Of a stretch of 64,000 bases of DNA, positions 45,965 through 56,410 are shown piece by piece; positions within the stretch are counted from its first letter, which is position 1, and each line of letters opens with the position of its first letter. Under the pieces are notes generated by a model. That model was not told where the DNA came from. It made no database searches and saw only the letters and a program-made list of their open reading frames with translations. This DNA is from Linanthus parryae. Its lineage: Eukaryota; Streptophyta; Magnoliopsida; Ericales; Polemoniaceae. The stretch is taken from the NCBI GenBank assembly GCA_023055425.1, contig JALGPY010000001.1:114433057-114497056 (forward strand), given 5' to 3'. The position numbers and the translations under genes were made by a program.

Positions 45965-46777
45965 CGGTTTCAGCCAAGGCTCAAACCCCCCTCCTACTCC
46001 TCTTGCTGCTGGCGGCCAGTTGGCGACGGGTACGAGTTCTGGAAAATTGGGTGGTCGGCGTCCATCAATTGACTGATTTCACTACCACTTCCTCCTCCAG
46101 TGTAGTCATCAAGGTTAAGTATCTCCTCATCGGCAAAATCTTTGGACTCTTGTGGTGCTGCGATTGATGGTGATGATGGTGACAGAAACCACGCCGGATA
46201 TGGGTCCTGCAGTAACAAAAGGTCGCTGTCCGAAAACTCAACGAACGCACCTGAACTGCAACTAGGGTCACCGTCTTCTTAGCCACAAAACCCCCAAATC
46301 GCAGCGGCGATGGTAGTGGTGGTAGTTGGGGCTGCACCCACATCATAGGATTTTACTCCACGGCAGGTGCGGTGTAATCCAAGCCAAATTGTTTGTCAAG
46401 GGCAACGATGGACTGCGGCGGCGGTGGAAGCAAGGATTCGTCTCGGATCTGCGGAGCCGGCGCGACGATCGGCAGGGCCGGCATGGCGGTGGCTGTTGGG
46501 TCAATTGCTTCCTGGCGGCGACGGCGGCGACGATGGTCGCGGACTTCTCCGCTTGCCTGAGCATCCACTCGATGGTCTGACCGTCGGTCTTGAGCTTTTG
46601 CATCGGGGTCAATTTAAAGATCTTCGCACAGCAGTCCGCGGGAAGCCTGACCCGCCGGTATCTGTCTTCGATTTGTGTGTGTCGGTCTTTCTTCGGCTGA
46701 GCTCCCTTCGCTGGAGATCTGGCCAATTTTTTAGACCCGAAAGCTCCTTGGTGCTCACCGGAGTTATGAGAATCCAT
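45965..46777 (-). pseudogene. Class I TCP gene copy, right arm of unit B palindrome; TCP domain intact
   Basis: The start at 46777 (MDSHNSGEHQGAFGSKK) opens a frame to 46343 containing an undamaged TCP domain: KKDRHTQIEDRYRRVRLPAD, CCAKIFKLTPMQKLK, TDGQTIEWMLRQAEK. After KKLTQQ-like text the frame departs from the conserved C-terminal part, which lies in another frame (PIVAPAPQIRDESLLPPPP, NQ/KQFGLDYTAPAVE, then LLQDPYPAWFL, DEEILNLDDY, DADHPIFQNSYP). It could still give a 145-residue TCP-domain protein with an altered tail. TCP domains dimerise and bind DNA, so such a product could compete with intact TCPs. Expression is not shown. Confidence 0.75.
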
Positions 46778-47119
46778 GAGATTGAGAGAGAGATAAGAGC
46801 GAGAGAGAGAGATATAGAGAGAGAGCAAGAGAGAGGTTGAGAGCGAGAGAGAGGGGGAAGAGAGAAAGAGGAATTAGGGTTAGAAATGAGGGAGAGAGGG
46901 GTTAAGGGTAATATGTAGAGGGTAATTGTATAAAATTCCAGGGGTAAAATGATATTTTTCCCCTAATATTAGTCAACCATCAGCCTCCATCCAAAAAAAG
47001 GTGCACACTATCTTTTTCCAAAACACATGATAACCGGGTGAAATTGATCCTAAACACACGGGTGGTCATTGTCTTATACCCTTATTTTAATTTTTTTAAT
47101 CTCTCATATCAGTTACACA

Positions 47120-47619
47120 CAGTGGCGGATGTATATGGAGACCAGTGAACAGGGGCGGATCAAAAATTTTACCTCTGTGGGGGCTAAATTTTAAAAGTTG
47201 ACATTTTTCCAAATAAAAGTAAATAAAAGGGTTACTATTTAATTTCAGTGGGGGTTAAAAAATAATTTTATAATAAAATGTGGTTCGAAATTGCTATTTT
47301 GAAAACTTAAGTGGAGGCTATAGCCCCTACAACTCAATGCTTGCATTTGCCCTTGCAGGTGGGGGCTATAAATTTTTGAAATTTATGATTTTTTATTTAT
47401 TTATATTAGCCCTCACTCAAGTTTTGATATTTATAATTTTTACGTTACATTCCGTCAATATAATTACATTAGCTCCCACTCATATTACATATTCGCCTCA
47501 TTAATCTATTTAAGTCATCATTTCAACCCTTAAATACTTCAAAATTTATCGAAAGACCCGTCATTAAATTTGAAATTTTTTCTAGTCTCCACTGGGCCGA
47601 ATTTCTAGATCCGCCCCTG
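47120..47619. mobile_element. hAT-type MITE with a nested MITE (unit B)
   Basis: It runs from CAGTGGCGGATG to GATCCGCCCCTG, flanked by GTTACACA (47112-47119) and GTTACAGA (47620-47627). An inner MITE of about 200 bp starts at CAGGGGCGGATC. It matches 16353-16864, so both insertions predate the segmental duplication. Confidence 0.65.
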
Positions 47620-47627
47620 GTTACAGA

Positions 47628-48570
47628 GTTGATTTTACCAAAAAAAAAACTTTTGTATCAATGTTTTTCCGTACCTTTCATGTAATATTTACCAAACAAC
47701 ATGTAATCCAAAATTTACAGCAATTTTCTCATACTGATTCTCACACAACAACTTCTAATGCCGCAATTGCATTCTCAAACTGGCACGGGGATTGAAAAAA
47801 GATTGAGTAAAACACACCTTGACCCCTCTAGTTTGTTTGAAGCACACTTTCACCTTTCTGTTTGAAAAATGACCCTTCCACTCTTCCATTGTACCGAACT
47901 CCAGAAAACTTACACTCATGTGATGTCGTTTGGAGTTGAGATTTGTCACTAAAAATAATTTTGAGGGCAAATTCAACACCCACATAATGCAAAATATGAA
48001 ATTACTCAAAGAAATTTACTAAACCCGGACAAGTGGTTGAACCGGAAAAGATGACGGGTCAATAGGTCACCGGTTGGACCGATGGGTCAATAAATAATTA
48101 TTAATCACACATCAAATTAAAATTATAATGAAATAAATTAATATGTGTCGTCTAGTAATGCAAATAGGTAACTTCATGTGTCATTTTGACATTTTAATAC
48201 ATGTACTATGAATGAAATCTCAAAAATGTTAAAAATAAAATGTTAACACAAGTTGTTCAATTATTAGTTAATGCTTATAGCGTGTAAAAGATAAGACATG
48301 GTCAACGCAGTTGACCCAGACCATCTATCACAAATCCGCCGAGTTTGTCCGAGTCAACCGTAAATGCGAACTAGACCCGATCCATGTTTAATTACTACGC
48401 TCAAAGGTATAATACATTTATGACATGTGGTGCGAATATGTATCCATATCAACTTTTAGTGCTGGACCCCTTTCCACTCTAATAACTTCGCATACAGGTG
48501 CATTTTATTTGAAGTTCAACACACTGAAGAGGCTAAAAATGTCTTTTAACCTAAACTAACATGTGTCTTT
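47628..48570. other. Duplicated backbone, no gene seen
   Basis: This is collinear with 16873-17870 of unit A. It lacks the later non-LTR insertion and joins directly to a copia RNase H remnant. The short minus-strand ORF at 47755-48009 has an equivalent at 16999-17253 but no known domain. Confidence 0.45.
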
Positions 48571-48900
48571 TTCAGCAGCCCACTGTCAGCCGGTCTTCTA
48601 CGAAAGCCGAATATCAGGCGCTTGCTACCGCCGCGGCTGAAATTTCTTTGTTTAAGTTCTTTTTTTATGATTTAATCTATTTTATTCCTAATCCTCCTAT
48701 ATTATGGACTGATAATTTATCCTTCTTAGCCTTGACAACTAATCCTCTTTTCCGCGCACAGACCAAACATATCAAACTTGATTGCCACTACGTGAGCGAA
48801 AATACTCTCTTTCGTCAACTTACTCTCTCCTTAGTTTCAAGTGCAGATAAATCCCCGACATCTTCACCAAAAGGCTATCTACCACTCACTTTGAAGATCT
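48571..48900 (+). pseudogene. Copia RNase H fragment, best preserved copy
   Basis: One frame reads QQPTVSRSSTKAEYQALATA, AAEISLFKFFFYDL, PPILWTDNLSFLALTTNPLF, RAQTKHIKLDCHYVSENTLF and SSADKSPTSSPKGYLPL. This is the standard order at the end of a Ty1/copia polyprotein (KAEY box with catalytic Glu, then the DN motif). It is truncated upstream. Confidence 0.75.
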
Positions 48901-50330
48901 CAAATACAAACTGTTGGTTGGACCACCTTCAATTTAAGGGGGCAATTAAAGCTATCACATATTGGGTCTCTCATTTCCACTGTTTGGGCTTTGATTCTGC
49001 TATGGGCTGCATCTGTTGTCCAAGCCCAACCTTCTCTCTATATTCATCAGAAGCCCAATGATATTTGTCAAGAAATGTACAGTCTTTTATGTTGAATAGA
49101 CGTTGCCCTACTAGTTGTATTGCCATTAGATTGTGAGACTGGCTTATGACAGTTGGATGTAGTCCTATTGATATCTCTCTCTCTCTGCAAACTTATATAT
49201 CGATTCAGTGCGTAGATATAATGCATCTTTTTAATCTTCTGCCTTACTGTTTCATTCTCTCTCAAACCCATCAGGAGTTCTGTTACTTAAGGTTTATTTA
49301 ATAATCTAATCGGACTCTTGCATGACAGCTAAGTAGATATAACAACTTGTGGACTAATCACTACCGAAATCATATACTCTGGTACTCTAGGCACATTGGA
49401 TAACATCCTATCAATTAGGTTTTTTTTCGTCCTCAATATAAATCACCTTCTTTCTATCCTTCGCCTCCCTTGTGAGCTCCTAAAGCACTCTTTCCACTTC
49501 CGCTCCATGAAACCGCCGCCTTGAGAGATGATGTGAGAGCTCCATATAGAATGTTTTGAGGAGAAAATCTTGAAACCCATAACTCCGAGCATATCTAATT
49601 GTTGATCTCATGGCGAGCACCTTGGCGATGGAAGAACTTTTCCTCGAGGGAACCAGAAATACAAAGGCTCGAAAAAATCCCTTTTGTGTATCTATCACAG
49701 ATCCTCCACATGCAATCCCCAATTCGTCGCAAGTCGAAGCATGCGTATTCATCCTCAAACGATCGACGCATGATAGTTTCCATTGCTTTCGCTCCAGATC
49801 TAAATCTGCAGCACCATTTCTAAGACCAGGGTTAGTAGTATCGTGAAGTTATGTTAGATGATCAATATCATTTGGAAATAAAAAAAAAAATCAATTGATT
49901 CTGAATCAAATAGTTTTTTGTTGCGAGATCTCTATATTTCCCAAAAGAAGAAGGAGATTCGCTTTTCTGAGAACGATTCTACAAGTTGCTTCCTTTTCTA
50001 AATTGGACGTTTTACATTGATTGTTTTGGAGGTCAAGAAAATGAGATCCCCAAACCAAAGGAGCCCACGAACAGTGTGTAAAAAAGGTGCGATTCATCTT
50101 CTTCTGCTCTGCAGTTTATACAAACGGTGGATACATCAATTTTTTTTTCTTGATATTATTTTGCTTAACAGGAAAAGAATTGGTTGAAAGTCGAAAATAA
50201 TTATTTTTATCTTATCAGGGATGTTTAATGTCCAAATATTTTTTCAAAACTGATGCAGTCAGAACTAGAAGAAGAACAATAGTTTGAAGTACCGTCTTGG
50301 TTTAGGATAGTCATTGCTACATGGTACTAT
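48900..50330. repeat. Copia-derived 3' module, copy 2 of unit B
   Basis: This is collinear with 21340-23060 without the hAT MITE. It continues into GGTACTATGTCTTAACC, showing the arrangement without the palindrome. No gene is supported; the open frames at 49480-49846 lie on both strands and have no domain. Confidence 0.5.
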
Positions 50331-51560
50331 GTCTTAACCGAGTCACCAATGTTTGTTTGTGTCCAAACTAATAGGATTAGTGGTAACTTCCCAAACAAAA
50401 AAGGTGATAAAATGTCACATTTTCTTTACAAAATTACCCATATTTTGTACCAATTACGATCTTCAGACTAAAGCTTGAGCCGGTTTTTCAAATTGTCTAC
50501 GTTGGGTTGTTAGCCACTTAGTTGTGCCAAACCATGGTCAAGCTTGTAAAAAAAATTTTCAACCTGAATTATGCATGGATTAAAGTATAAATTTACGACG
50601 AATTATAGAATTCATTATTTAGATTCACTAAATACATGTTTATTTATGCTAAGATAATTGACAAATGGTTTTCCAAAACATAATAATAGTAATCATTGAG
50701 TTCAATGGAGAGAAAAAGATAGACAAACATATAGTAATGGTGTGTTCCGATTTGATTTTCAGTACTCCACCTCTAATGGTATCATATTCTTCCACACAAA
50801 AAAATGACAATTTTGACAATTTTTTTTATCAGGTGTTCTATGTTCTCTAATTAATTATAGAATTTAACTTATTATTTATATGTTATACTTATATATGTTA
50901 GAAGTATCTATATGTAAGCATATTTTTGTATAAATAATAAATCATAATAAGGTGTCCCCTAAAAAAAAAGCATAATAAGGTGTCCGGATCGGGCTTGAGC
51001 CGTAATTACATAACCAAAGCCCAACTCATATGTTTTTCGGGCTTAAATTTCAAACCAATGTAGGGTCAAAATTTGTTGAGCCCGAACTCGTAAAGTGTCG
51101 GGCTTGGTTGGACGAGTTGGTCTGCCGACTGGACCAATGCCTAGGGTATCCGCCCCCGACTACGACTGCAACTTCGGTGGCCTCAACTAAGCCTACTCGA
51201 GCCCATTTCGGGTTAAATTTGGCCATTTGGCACAGTTTACTTATAAATTTGACGTGATCAAAAATTCCTAACCCAATTTGTAAGTAAGACCATTTGTAGG
51301 TAATATATTGAGCCACTTTCAATGGCCGATTTGTATTGTACTAACTATTTATTTTACACCTAAGCATTTATAAATGAATCATCAACTCTTATCCTCATTA
51401 TTGATACAATTGTTATATTTTACTCTGAAATGTTGTTTTTTTGTGATTTAACTTAATATTTGGTTGTCAGTTAATGAATTGTGTTGAACGTGCTGTTCTT
51501 GGATCAATTGCAACAAAAGCAAGAACAAAATGTTTTGTGATTACTTGCGTGTCTTCCGTT
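50331..51560. other. Duplicated backbone, empty sites of Helitron and fold-back MITE
   Basis: The sequence near 50875 joins without the Helitron, and near 50935 without the fold-back MITE. This proves both as insertions after the duplication, or lost here. No gene is seen. Confidence 0.55.
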
Positions 51561-51701
51561 GACCAATCTCTCTCTTTCTCATTTCCTTTTTTTACAAAAC
51601 CCTATACGAAGCGGTATAAATAGTGACCTCCAACTATCAATCTTCTTCACTCCATCGATAACTAGTTCACTCTCACTCCCACTCTCAGGTTCTCCAGTGA
51701 A

Positions 51702-51746
51702 ATGGTAGCCGAACCCAACAACAACGGTGTCTCCTTTCTTATCTAA
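51702..51746 (+). pseudogene. Short ORF family copy with early stop
   Basis: MVAEPNNNGVSFLI is followed by TAA. The TATA box and leader are as in 29428-29556, and the downstream text (KSTKSAITAMA.. in another frame) is still alignable to the family. Confidence 0.5.
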
Positions 51747-51953
51747 GAGTACAAAGAGTGCCATCACAGCAATGGCAACTCTGATGTAGTTGACGTGTGT
51801 ACGTGGTGCTTTACACCACTCACATTTTGACATTTATAATCATTGCAACAACAAAAAGATTGTCATTTCTGCATGCCTTGTTTGTCATTTCTTCAATGCG
51901 TTTGATATCATCTCTCTCTCATTTCCTTTCCTACTAAACCTAAACGGAGAGGC

Positions 51954-51961
51954 TATAAATA
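51954..51961 (+). promoter_or_regulatory. TATA box of the short ORF family (example of a conserved core promoter)
   Basis: TATAAATA is followed by GTGCCCTCCGAGTATC and the TTCTTCACTCC leader, with the ATG at 52047. The same block precedes copies on the plus strand at 29341, 30418, 30731, about 52688 and about 53000. It also occurs on the minus strand near 141, 461, 39400, 52428, 53473 and 53798. The spacing from TATA to ATG is about 65-93 bases. Confidence 0.7.
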
Positions 51962-52046
51962 GTGCCCTCCGAGTATCAATCTTCTTCACTCCATTAGTTA
52001 CTAGTTCACTCTCGCTCTCACTCTCACTATCAGGTTCTCCACTTAA

Positions 52047-52505
52047 ATGGCAGCTGATCCTAACAATAACGACGTCTCCTTTCTTATCGACGATTACAAG
52101 GAGTTCCATCACAACTATGGTAACCCTGAGGTGGTTGACGGTTGTCATGGATTCTTTAGGGAAAACCCCGTTGACGGAGTTCTGGTATGCGAACCCTTCT
52201 TCGCATACCAGAACTCCGTCGCCGGGGTTTTTCCTAAGGAATCCATGAAAACCGTCAACCACCTCCGTGTTGCCATAGTTTTGATGGCACTCTTTGTAAT
52301 CGTCGATAAGAAAGGAGAAGCCATTATTGTTGGGATCCGCTGCCGTTTCAGTGGAGAACCAGAGAGTGAGAGTGAAAGTGAACTAGTTATTGATGGAGTG
52401 AAGAATATTGATACTCTGAGGGCACTATTTATAGCCTCTCCGTTAGGGTTTAGTAGGAAAGAAAATGAGAGAGATGATATCAAGTACGTTGAAGAAATGA
52501 TGTAG
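52047..52505 (+). CDS. Read-through ORF across a short-ORF-family palindrome, 152 residues
   Basis: Residues 1-50 are the family peptide (MAADPNNNDVSFLIDDYKEF ... GNPEVVDGCHGFFRENP). The frame then passes through the palindrome centre (stem GGTATGCGAA, 52184-52193; loop of 6 nt; stem 52200-52209). It continues as translated antisense of the inverted copy (VAIVLMALFVIVDKKGEAII, then ESESESELVID). The RNA would be a hairpin with arms of roughly 260 nt. The protein may not be real, but the open frame is notable. The inverted copy's own start is ACG instead of ATG. Confidence 0.4.
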   Translation: MAADPNNNDVSFLIDDYKEFHHNYGNPEVVDGCHGFFRENPVDGVLVCEPFFAYQNSVAGVFPKESMKTVNHLRVAIVLMALFVIVDKKGEAIIVGIRCRFSGEPESESESELVIDGVKNIDTLRALFIASPLGFSRKENERDDIKYVEEMM

Positions 52506-52773
52506 TTTTTTTTTTTGACTTAATATTTGGTTGTCGGTTTATGAATTGTGTTGAACGTGCTGTTTTGGGATCAATTGCGACAAAAGAAAAAAAAAATGTT
52601 TTGTAATTACTTTTATTTATTCCTATGTGTTGATTCAATCTCTCTCTTTCTCATTTCATTTTTTTACAAACCCAATACGTAGCGGGTATAAATAGTGACC
52701 TCCAACTATCAATCTTCTTCACTCCATCGATAACTAGTTCACCCTCCCTCTCACTCTCAGGTTCTCCACTGAA

Positions 52774-52950
52774 ATGGGAGCCGGACCCAACAACGACGGC
52801 GTCTCCTTTCTCATTGACGAGTACAAAGAGTGCCATCATATTTTGTATGTAGTGCTTTACACCACTCACATTTTGACATTTATATTCATTGCAACAACAA
52901 AAAATTGTCATTTGTGCATGTCTAGTTCGTCATTTCTTCCATGTGTTTGA
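52774..52950 (+). CDS. Short ORF family member, 58 residues
   Basis: It encodes MGAGPNNDGVSFLIDEYKEC, then a hydrophobic tail (HHILYVVLYTTHILTFIFIA). A TATA box lies near 52688 and the leader is intact. An internal deletion brings the tail into frame earlier than in 30483-30611. Confidence 0.35.
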   Translation: MGAGPNNDGVSFLIDEYKECHHILYVVLYTTHILTFIFIATTKNCHLCMSSSSFLPCV

Positions 52951-53085
52951 TATCATCTTTCTCTCATTTCCTTTCCTACTAAACCCTAGACGGAGAGGCT
53001 ATAAATAGTTCCCTCCGAGTATCAATCTTCTTCACTCCATTAATAAATAATTAACTCTCATTCTCACTGTCAGGTTCTCCACTGA

Positions 53086-53136
53086 AATGGCAGCTGATCC
53101 TAACAATAACAAAGTTTCCTTTCTTATGGACGATTA
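53086..53136 (+). pseudogene. Short ORF family copy with early stop (left arm of pair)
   Basis: MAADPNNNKVSFLMDD then TAA. It is the left arm of an inverted pair whose right arm is the ORF at 53196-53393. The centre lies near 53238 (GTTCTGGTATAC ... CAGAACTC). Confidence 0.5.
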
Positions 53137-53195
53137 AAAAGAGTGCCATCACAACTATGGTAACCATGAGGCGGATAAGGATTGTCATGGATTCT

Positions 53196-53393
53196 TTAGG
53201 AAAAACCCTGACGACAGAGTTCTGGTATACAAACCCTCAGGCAGGGTTCCCATGTCAGAACTCTGTCGTCGCGGTTTTTCCTAAGGAATCCATGAAAACC
53301 GTCAACGACCTCAGGGTTGCCATAGTTCTGATGGCACTCTTTGTAATCGTCGAAAAGAAAGGAGACGCCGTTATTGTTTGGATCCGATTCCAT
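53196..53393 (-). CDS. Short ORF family member, right arm of pair, 65 residues
   Basis: It encodes MESDPNNNGVSFLFDDYKEC, HQNYGNPEVVDGFHGFLRKN, then the palindrome-centre text ending CRQGFS. It has an intact start and core, and its TATA box is near 53473 on the minus strand. It is one of the fullest versions of the family peptide in the window. Confidence 0.4.
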   Translation of the reverse strand: MESDPNNNGVSFLFDDYKECHQNYGNPEVVDGFHGFLRKNRDDRVLTWEPCLRVCIPELCRQGFS

Positions 53394-53490
53394 TTCAGTG
53401 GATAACCTGAGAGTGGGAGTGAGTGTGAAATAGTTATTGATGGAGTGAAGAATATTGATACTTGGAGGGCACTATTTATAGCCTCTGCAT

Positions 53491-53727
53491 CTAGGGTTTA
53501 GTAGGAAAGGAAATGAGAGAAATCATATCAAACAAATTGAAGAAATGACAAACTAGACATGTATAAATGACATTTTTTTTTGCGAAAATTATAAATGTCA
53601 AAATGTAAGTGGTGTAAAGCACCACGTACAACCTGTTAACCACCTTAGGGTTGCCATTGTTGTGATGACACTTTTTGTACTTGTCGATAGGAAAGGAGAC
53701 GCGGTTGTGGTTTGGCTCGTCTGCCAT
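53491..53727 (-). CDS. Short ORF family member, 78 residues
   Basis: It encodes MADEPNHNRVSFPIDKYKKC, HHNNGNPKVVNRLYVVLYTT, YILTFIIFAKK and a short tail. It is the unit C counterpart of 221-397, longer because the stop is displaced. A TATA box is near 53798 (minus strand). Confidence 0.38.
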   Translation of the reverse strand: MADEPNHNRVSFPIDKYKKCHHNNGNPKVVNRLYVVLYTTYILTFIIFAKKNVIYTCLVCHFFNLFDMISLISFPTKP

Positions 53728-54003
53728 TTTAGTGAAAGAACCTGAGAGTGAGAGTGAGAGGGAAGGAGTGAAGAAGATTGATAGTGAGAGGTCCCTATTT
53801 ATACCCGCTCCGTATAGGGCTTGGTAAAAAAAAAATGAGAAAGGGAGAGATTGATTGAATACGTATCATGACATGCAAATAACGACGAAACACTTTTTAT
53901 GTTGCAAGTTGATCGAAGAACACCACAACAGTGCTTTACACCACTCGTTAACTTGCAACCAAATACAACTTTCGTTTCTTCACTTTCGACTTCGTTTGAT
54001 TCT

Positions 54004-54493
54004 GGGTAGTGGACACTAAACCTATATGCAAAAAGTTTTTTGGGACACAAATCTCCTATGCAATTTTAATTTTTCACCACAACCCCCTGCAATATACATC
54101 TGAGACACATAACCCATGCATTATCGATTTTTCACTGAAACCCATGCACTATACATATTTGGGACACGTAACCCCAAATTAATAACGGGGATCAAATTTG
54201 TAACGGAAATTCATCACGTGCTAACTCTATGGATGAAGAAAAACAAGTTCAAAGACCATCACGTGATTAGCACATTGTGAATTTTCATTAGGAATTTGAC
54301 CTCGTTATCAATTTGGGGTTAGGTGCCCACATATGTATATTGTAGGGGTTTTAGTGGAAAATTAAAAATGTATAGTGCACATATTATGTCTCCTAGAAAT
54401 GTATATTGAAGGGGGTTTAGTGGGAAATTGAAAGTGTATGGGGTCTTCTGTCCTAAAATGCATTTTTCATGTAGGTTTAGTGTCTATTATCCC
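54004..54493. mobile_element. MULE-type MITE, uninterrupted (unit C)
   Basis: This is a 490-bp copy with the same inverted repeats and a slightly diverged target duplication (TTTGATTCT / TTGATTTTT). It gives the clearest uninterrupted reference for the Harbinger insertion (54231-54300). Confidence 0.8.
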
Positions 54494-54954
54494 TTGATTT
54501 TTTTAACCCGTAACTGGGTCACTTTGTCTCGGTATTTTGGATAGCAAAACGATGTATTTTTGTGGTAACTTTTTATATTATGGTAGAGTAAGGTGTACTC
54601 TACAGGATCATGCAAAAAAAAATGAAATTCGTGTATCATTTTGCTAACCAAATCACCGGGACAAAATGACACAGTGAATAATATCAAAAGTAAAGTAAGC
54701 TGAAAGAGAAGAAACAGAGGTAGTATTAACTTAAATTCAAAATCTACAAAATTCTAGAGTAAAATATAACAAAATATTAATAATGAGGACACAAGTTGAT
54801 GATTCACAAACCACTACCCAATTACGAGCCAGAGGCCGAGGTGGTCAACCCACCGCGGAGGAGGCAGAGACGTGGTTGACTTCTCCGGTAGTTTAAGTTA
54901 GTGACTGGCGTTTGTTTTCTCTTTGTTGTCTGAGTGGTTGATTGTAGTAGGCTG

Positions 54955-56397
54955 TGTTGGAATAGATGCCCTAGAGGCAATCGTAGATTTAGTATGAACA
55001 ATGTTTTGGCTAGAATATTCATTTATTATTTATGGCGATATTTAATATAATGAAGTCCTTAGATAAATTGTGTTATTTATCTTAAATATCCCTAGTCAAT
55101 TATATTGATTAATAGGACAATCAAATATAGACTAGTATGTGGGTAGATTGATATGGAGATATCAAGTCTAACACATGGGTATGCATTAGGAGTAATGGCA
55201 TACTGGATTGACCCACGACGAAAAGGATACATTAGATTATGTGAAGTCACAATCGCTTTTCGTAGTGCTAATATTATTGCAATCCTTGGACTTGAAGTCA
55301 CTAGATACTCTAGTTGTGAAATATTGCGCTTTGATGTTATCAAACGTTACACCGTAACTGGGTAATCATAAAGGTGACTATCGGGCGTGATAGGAAGCAA
55401 GCTTAGAGATCGTAGTGATGTAGATAGGATTTGTCCCTCCCACATAATGGGGGTAAATATCCACGGCCACTCGAGGGATGAGGCTTATTGAATGTCTGGC
55501 CAGACTCAGATAAATTAATATAGAGATATTAATGTTATCTGCAAGCATAAGCATATTCCCAGGATCGAGGAACTATGGATTGGATATACGAGTGTGACTA
55601 TTTATGTCTCGTGTCCAATCCGGATATGGAGACAAAGGGATAAAGCAATATGACATATTGGGCACAAAGGTTTGTCGGGATCACTGACTATTTCTATTGG
55701 TTGGGTTGCATGGATGTGTTGCTAGACACCGCTCCATGTTAGTAATAGTTACTACCAACTATGTAGAAACCTATGGGGTCACACGTCAAATAGAGTAGAG
55801 CTAGATTTGGGATTAATTAATATGGATTAATTAATAGAAGGATCATTGTGCAACACCTTGCAAACTTAGTAGGACTAATTTGCAAGGAAGGGAATAATTC
55901 TAGTTCATCTAGAATTAGGAAACTCTTTTATAGAAACAACAAGGAGTTGTTGGAGTATATAAAGGAGGCTCTTGCTTCCTTTCCACTACATGAGTTATTA
56001 TTAGACATAACACATAAAGAGTGGGAGAGAGCAAAAGAGAGAGCAAGACAAAAGGAGCTAGGGCCGAAACCCTAGCCCTCCCGTCCGCCCCTCTACCCGA
56101 CGGCAAGGAGAGGCCGCCCCTCCCTTGTGCCTTGGTGATTTGTTGCTTTGATCTTCATCCCTCTTCCTCCGGGTTCAAGCTAGCACTTGTGGAGAAGGAA
56201 GAATCTAGATCTCACCTCTAGACGTGGATCAACCGTAGATACGAGGACATCATTCTTCGTGTGATCTCACAAATCAAAAGGTACACATCTTCTATGACCT
56301 TAATCATGTTATGATGTCTCTTCCTGTGATCCTTGGTGGGCTTTGAGTAGGATTAATTTTTGTTATTCCGCTGCGTTACCTACGTCAAAACCCAACA
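54955..56397 (+). repeat. 5' LTR of the copia element, 1443 bp
   Basis: The TATA box TATATAAA is at 55956-55963 (GGAGTATATAAAGGAGG). The R/U5 side is rich in CCGCCC and CCCTAGCC. The small ORFs inside (for example 55848-56075) recur in the other LTR and are not credible genes. Confidence 0.92.
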
Positions 56398-56398
56398 G

Positions 56399-56410
56399 TG
56401 GTATCAGAGC
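56399..56410 (+). other. Primer-binding site, initiator tRNA-Met type
   Basis: TGGTATCAGAGC lies one base after the 5' LTR, the same primer class as in the TR-GAG element. The 1.58 kb from here to gag (56411-57994) is untranslated leader without a recognisable gene. Confidence 0.9.

Larger units (their letters stand above)
43621..47356. repeat. Giant inverted repeat carrying two convergent TCP copies (unit B)
   Basis: Arms of about 1.8 kb (43621-45463 and 45476-47356) meet at a loop of only about 12 nt; the innermost stem is ATTGTGCGTACAA. Each arm holds a MITE, TATA-like CTATATATTA (left, near 44054), a CT-rich leader, a TCP gene, its 3' end and a stretch of imperfect tandem repeats. This copy keeps the centre that unit A lost and so is closer to the original structure. 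Confidence 0.88.

Noticed and set aside
46367..46840. 157-residue plus-strand ORF opposite the right-arm TCP copy
   Set aside because: It is the antisense shadow of the TCP domain and GA-rich leader.
55848..56221. Small ORFs inside the copia LTRs (also at 62836-63209)
   Set aside because: They occur in the R/U5 region of both LTRs in opposing frames and have no domain.
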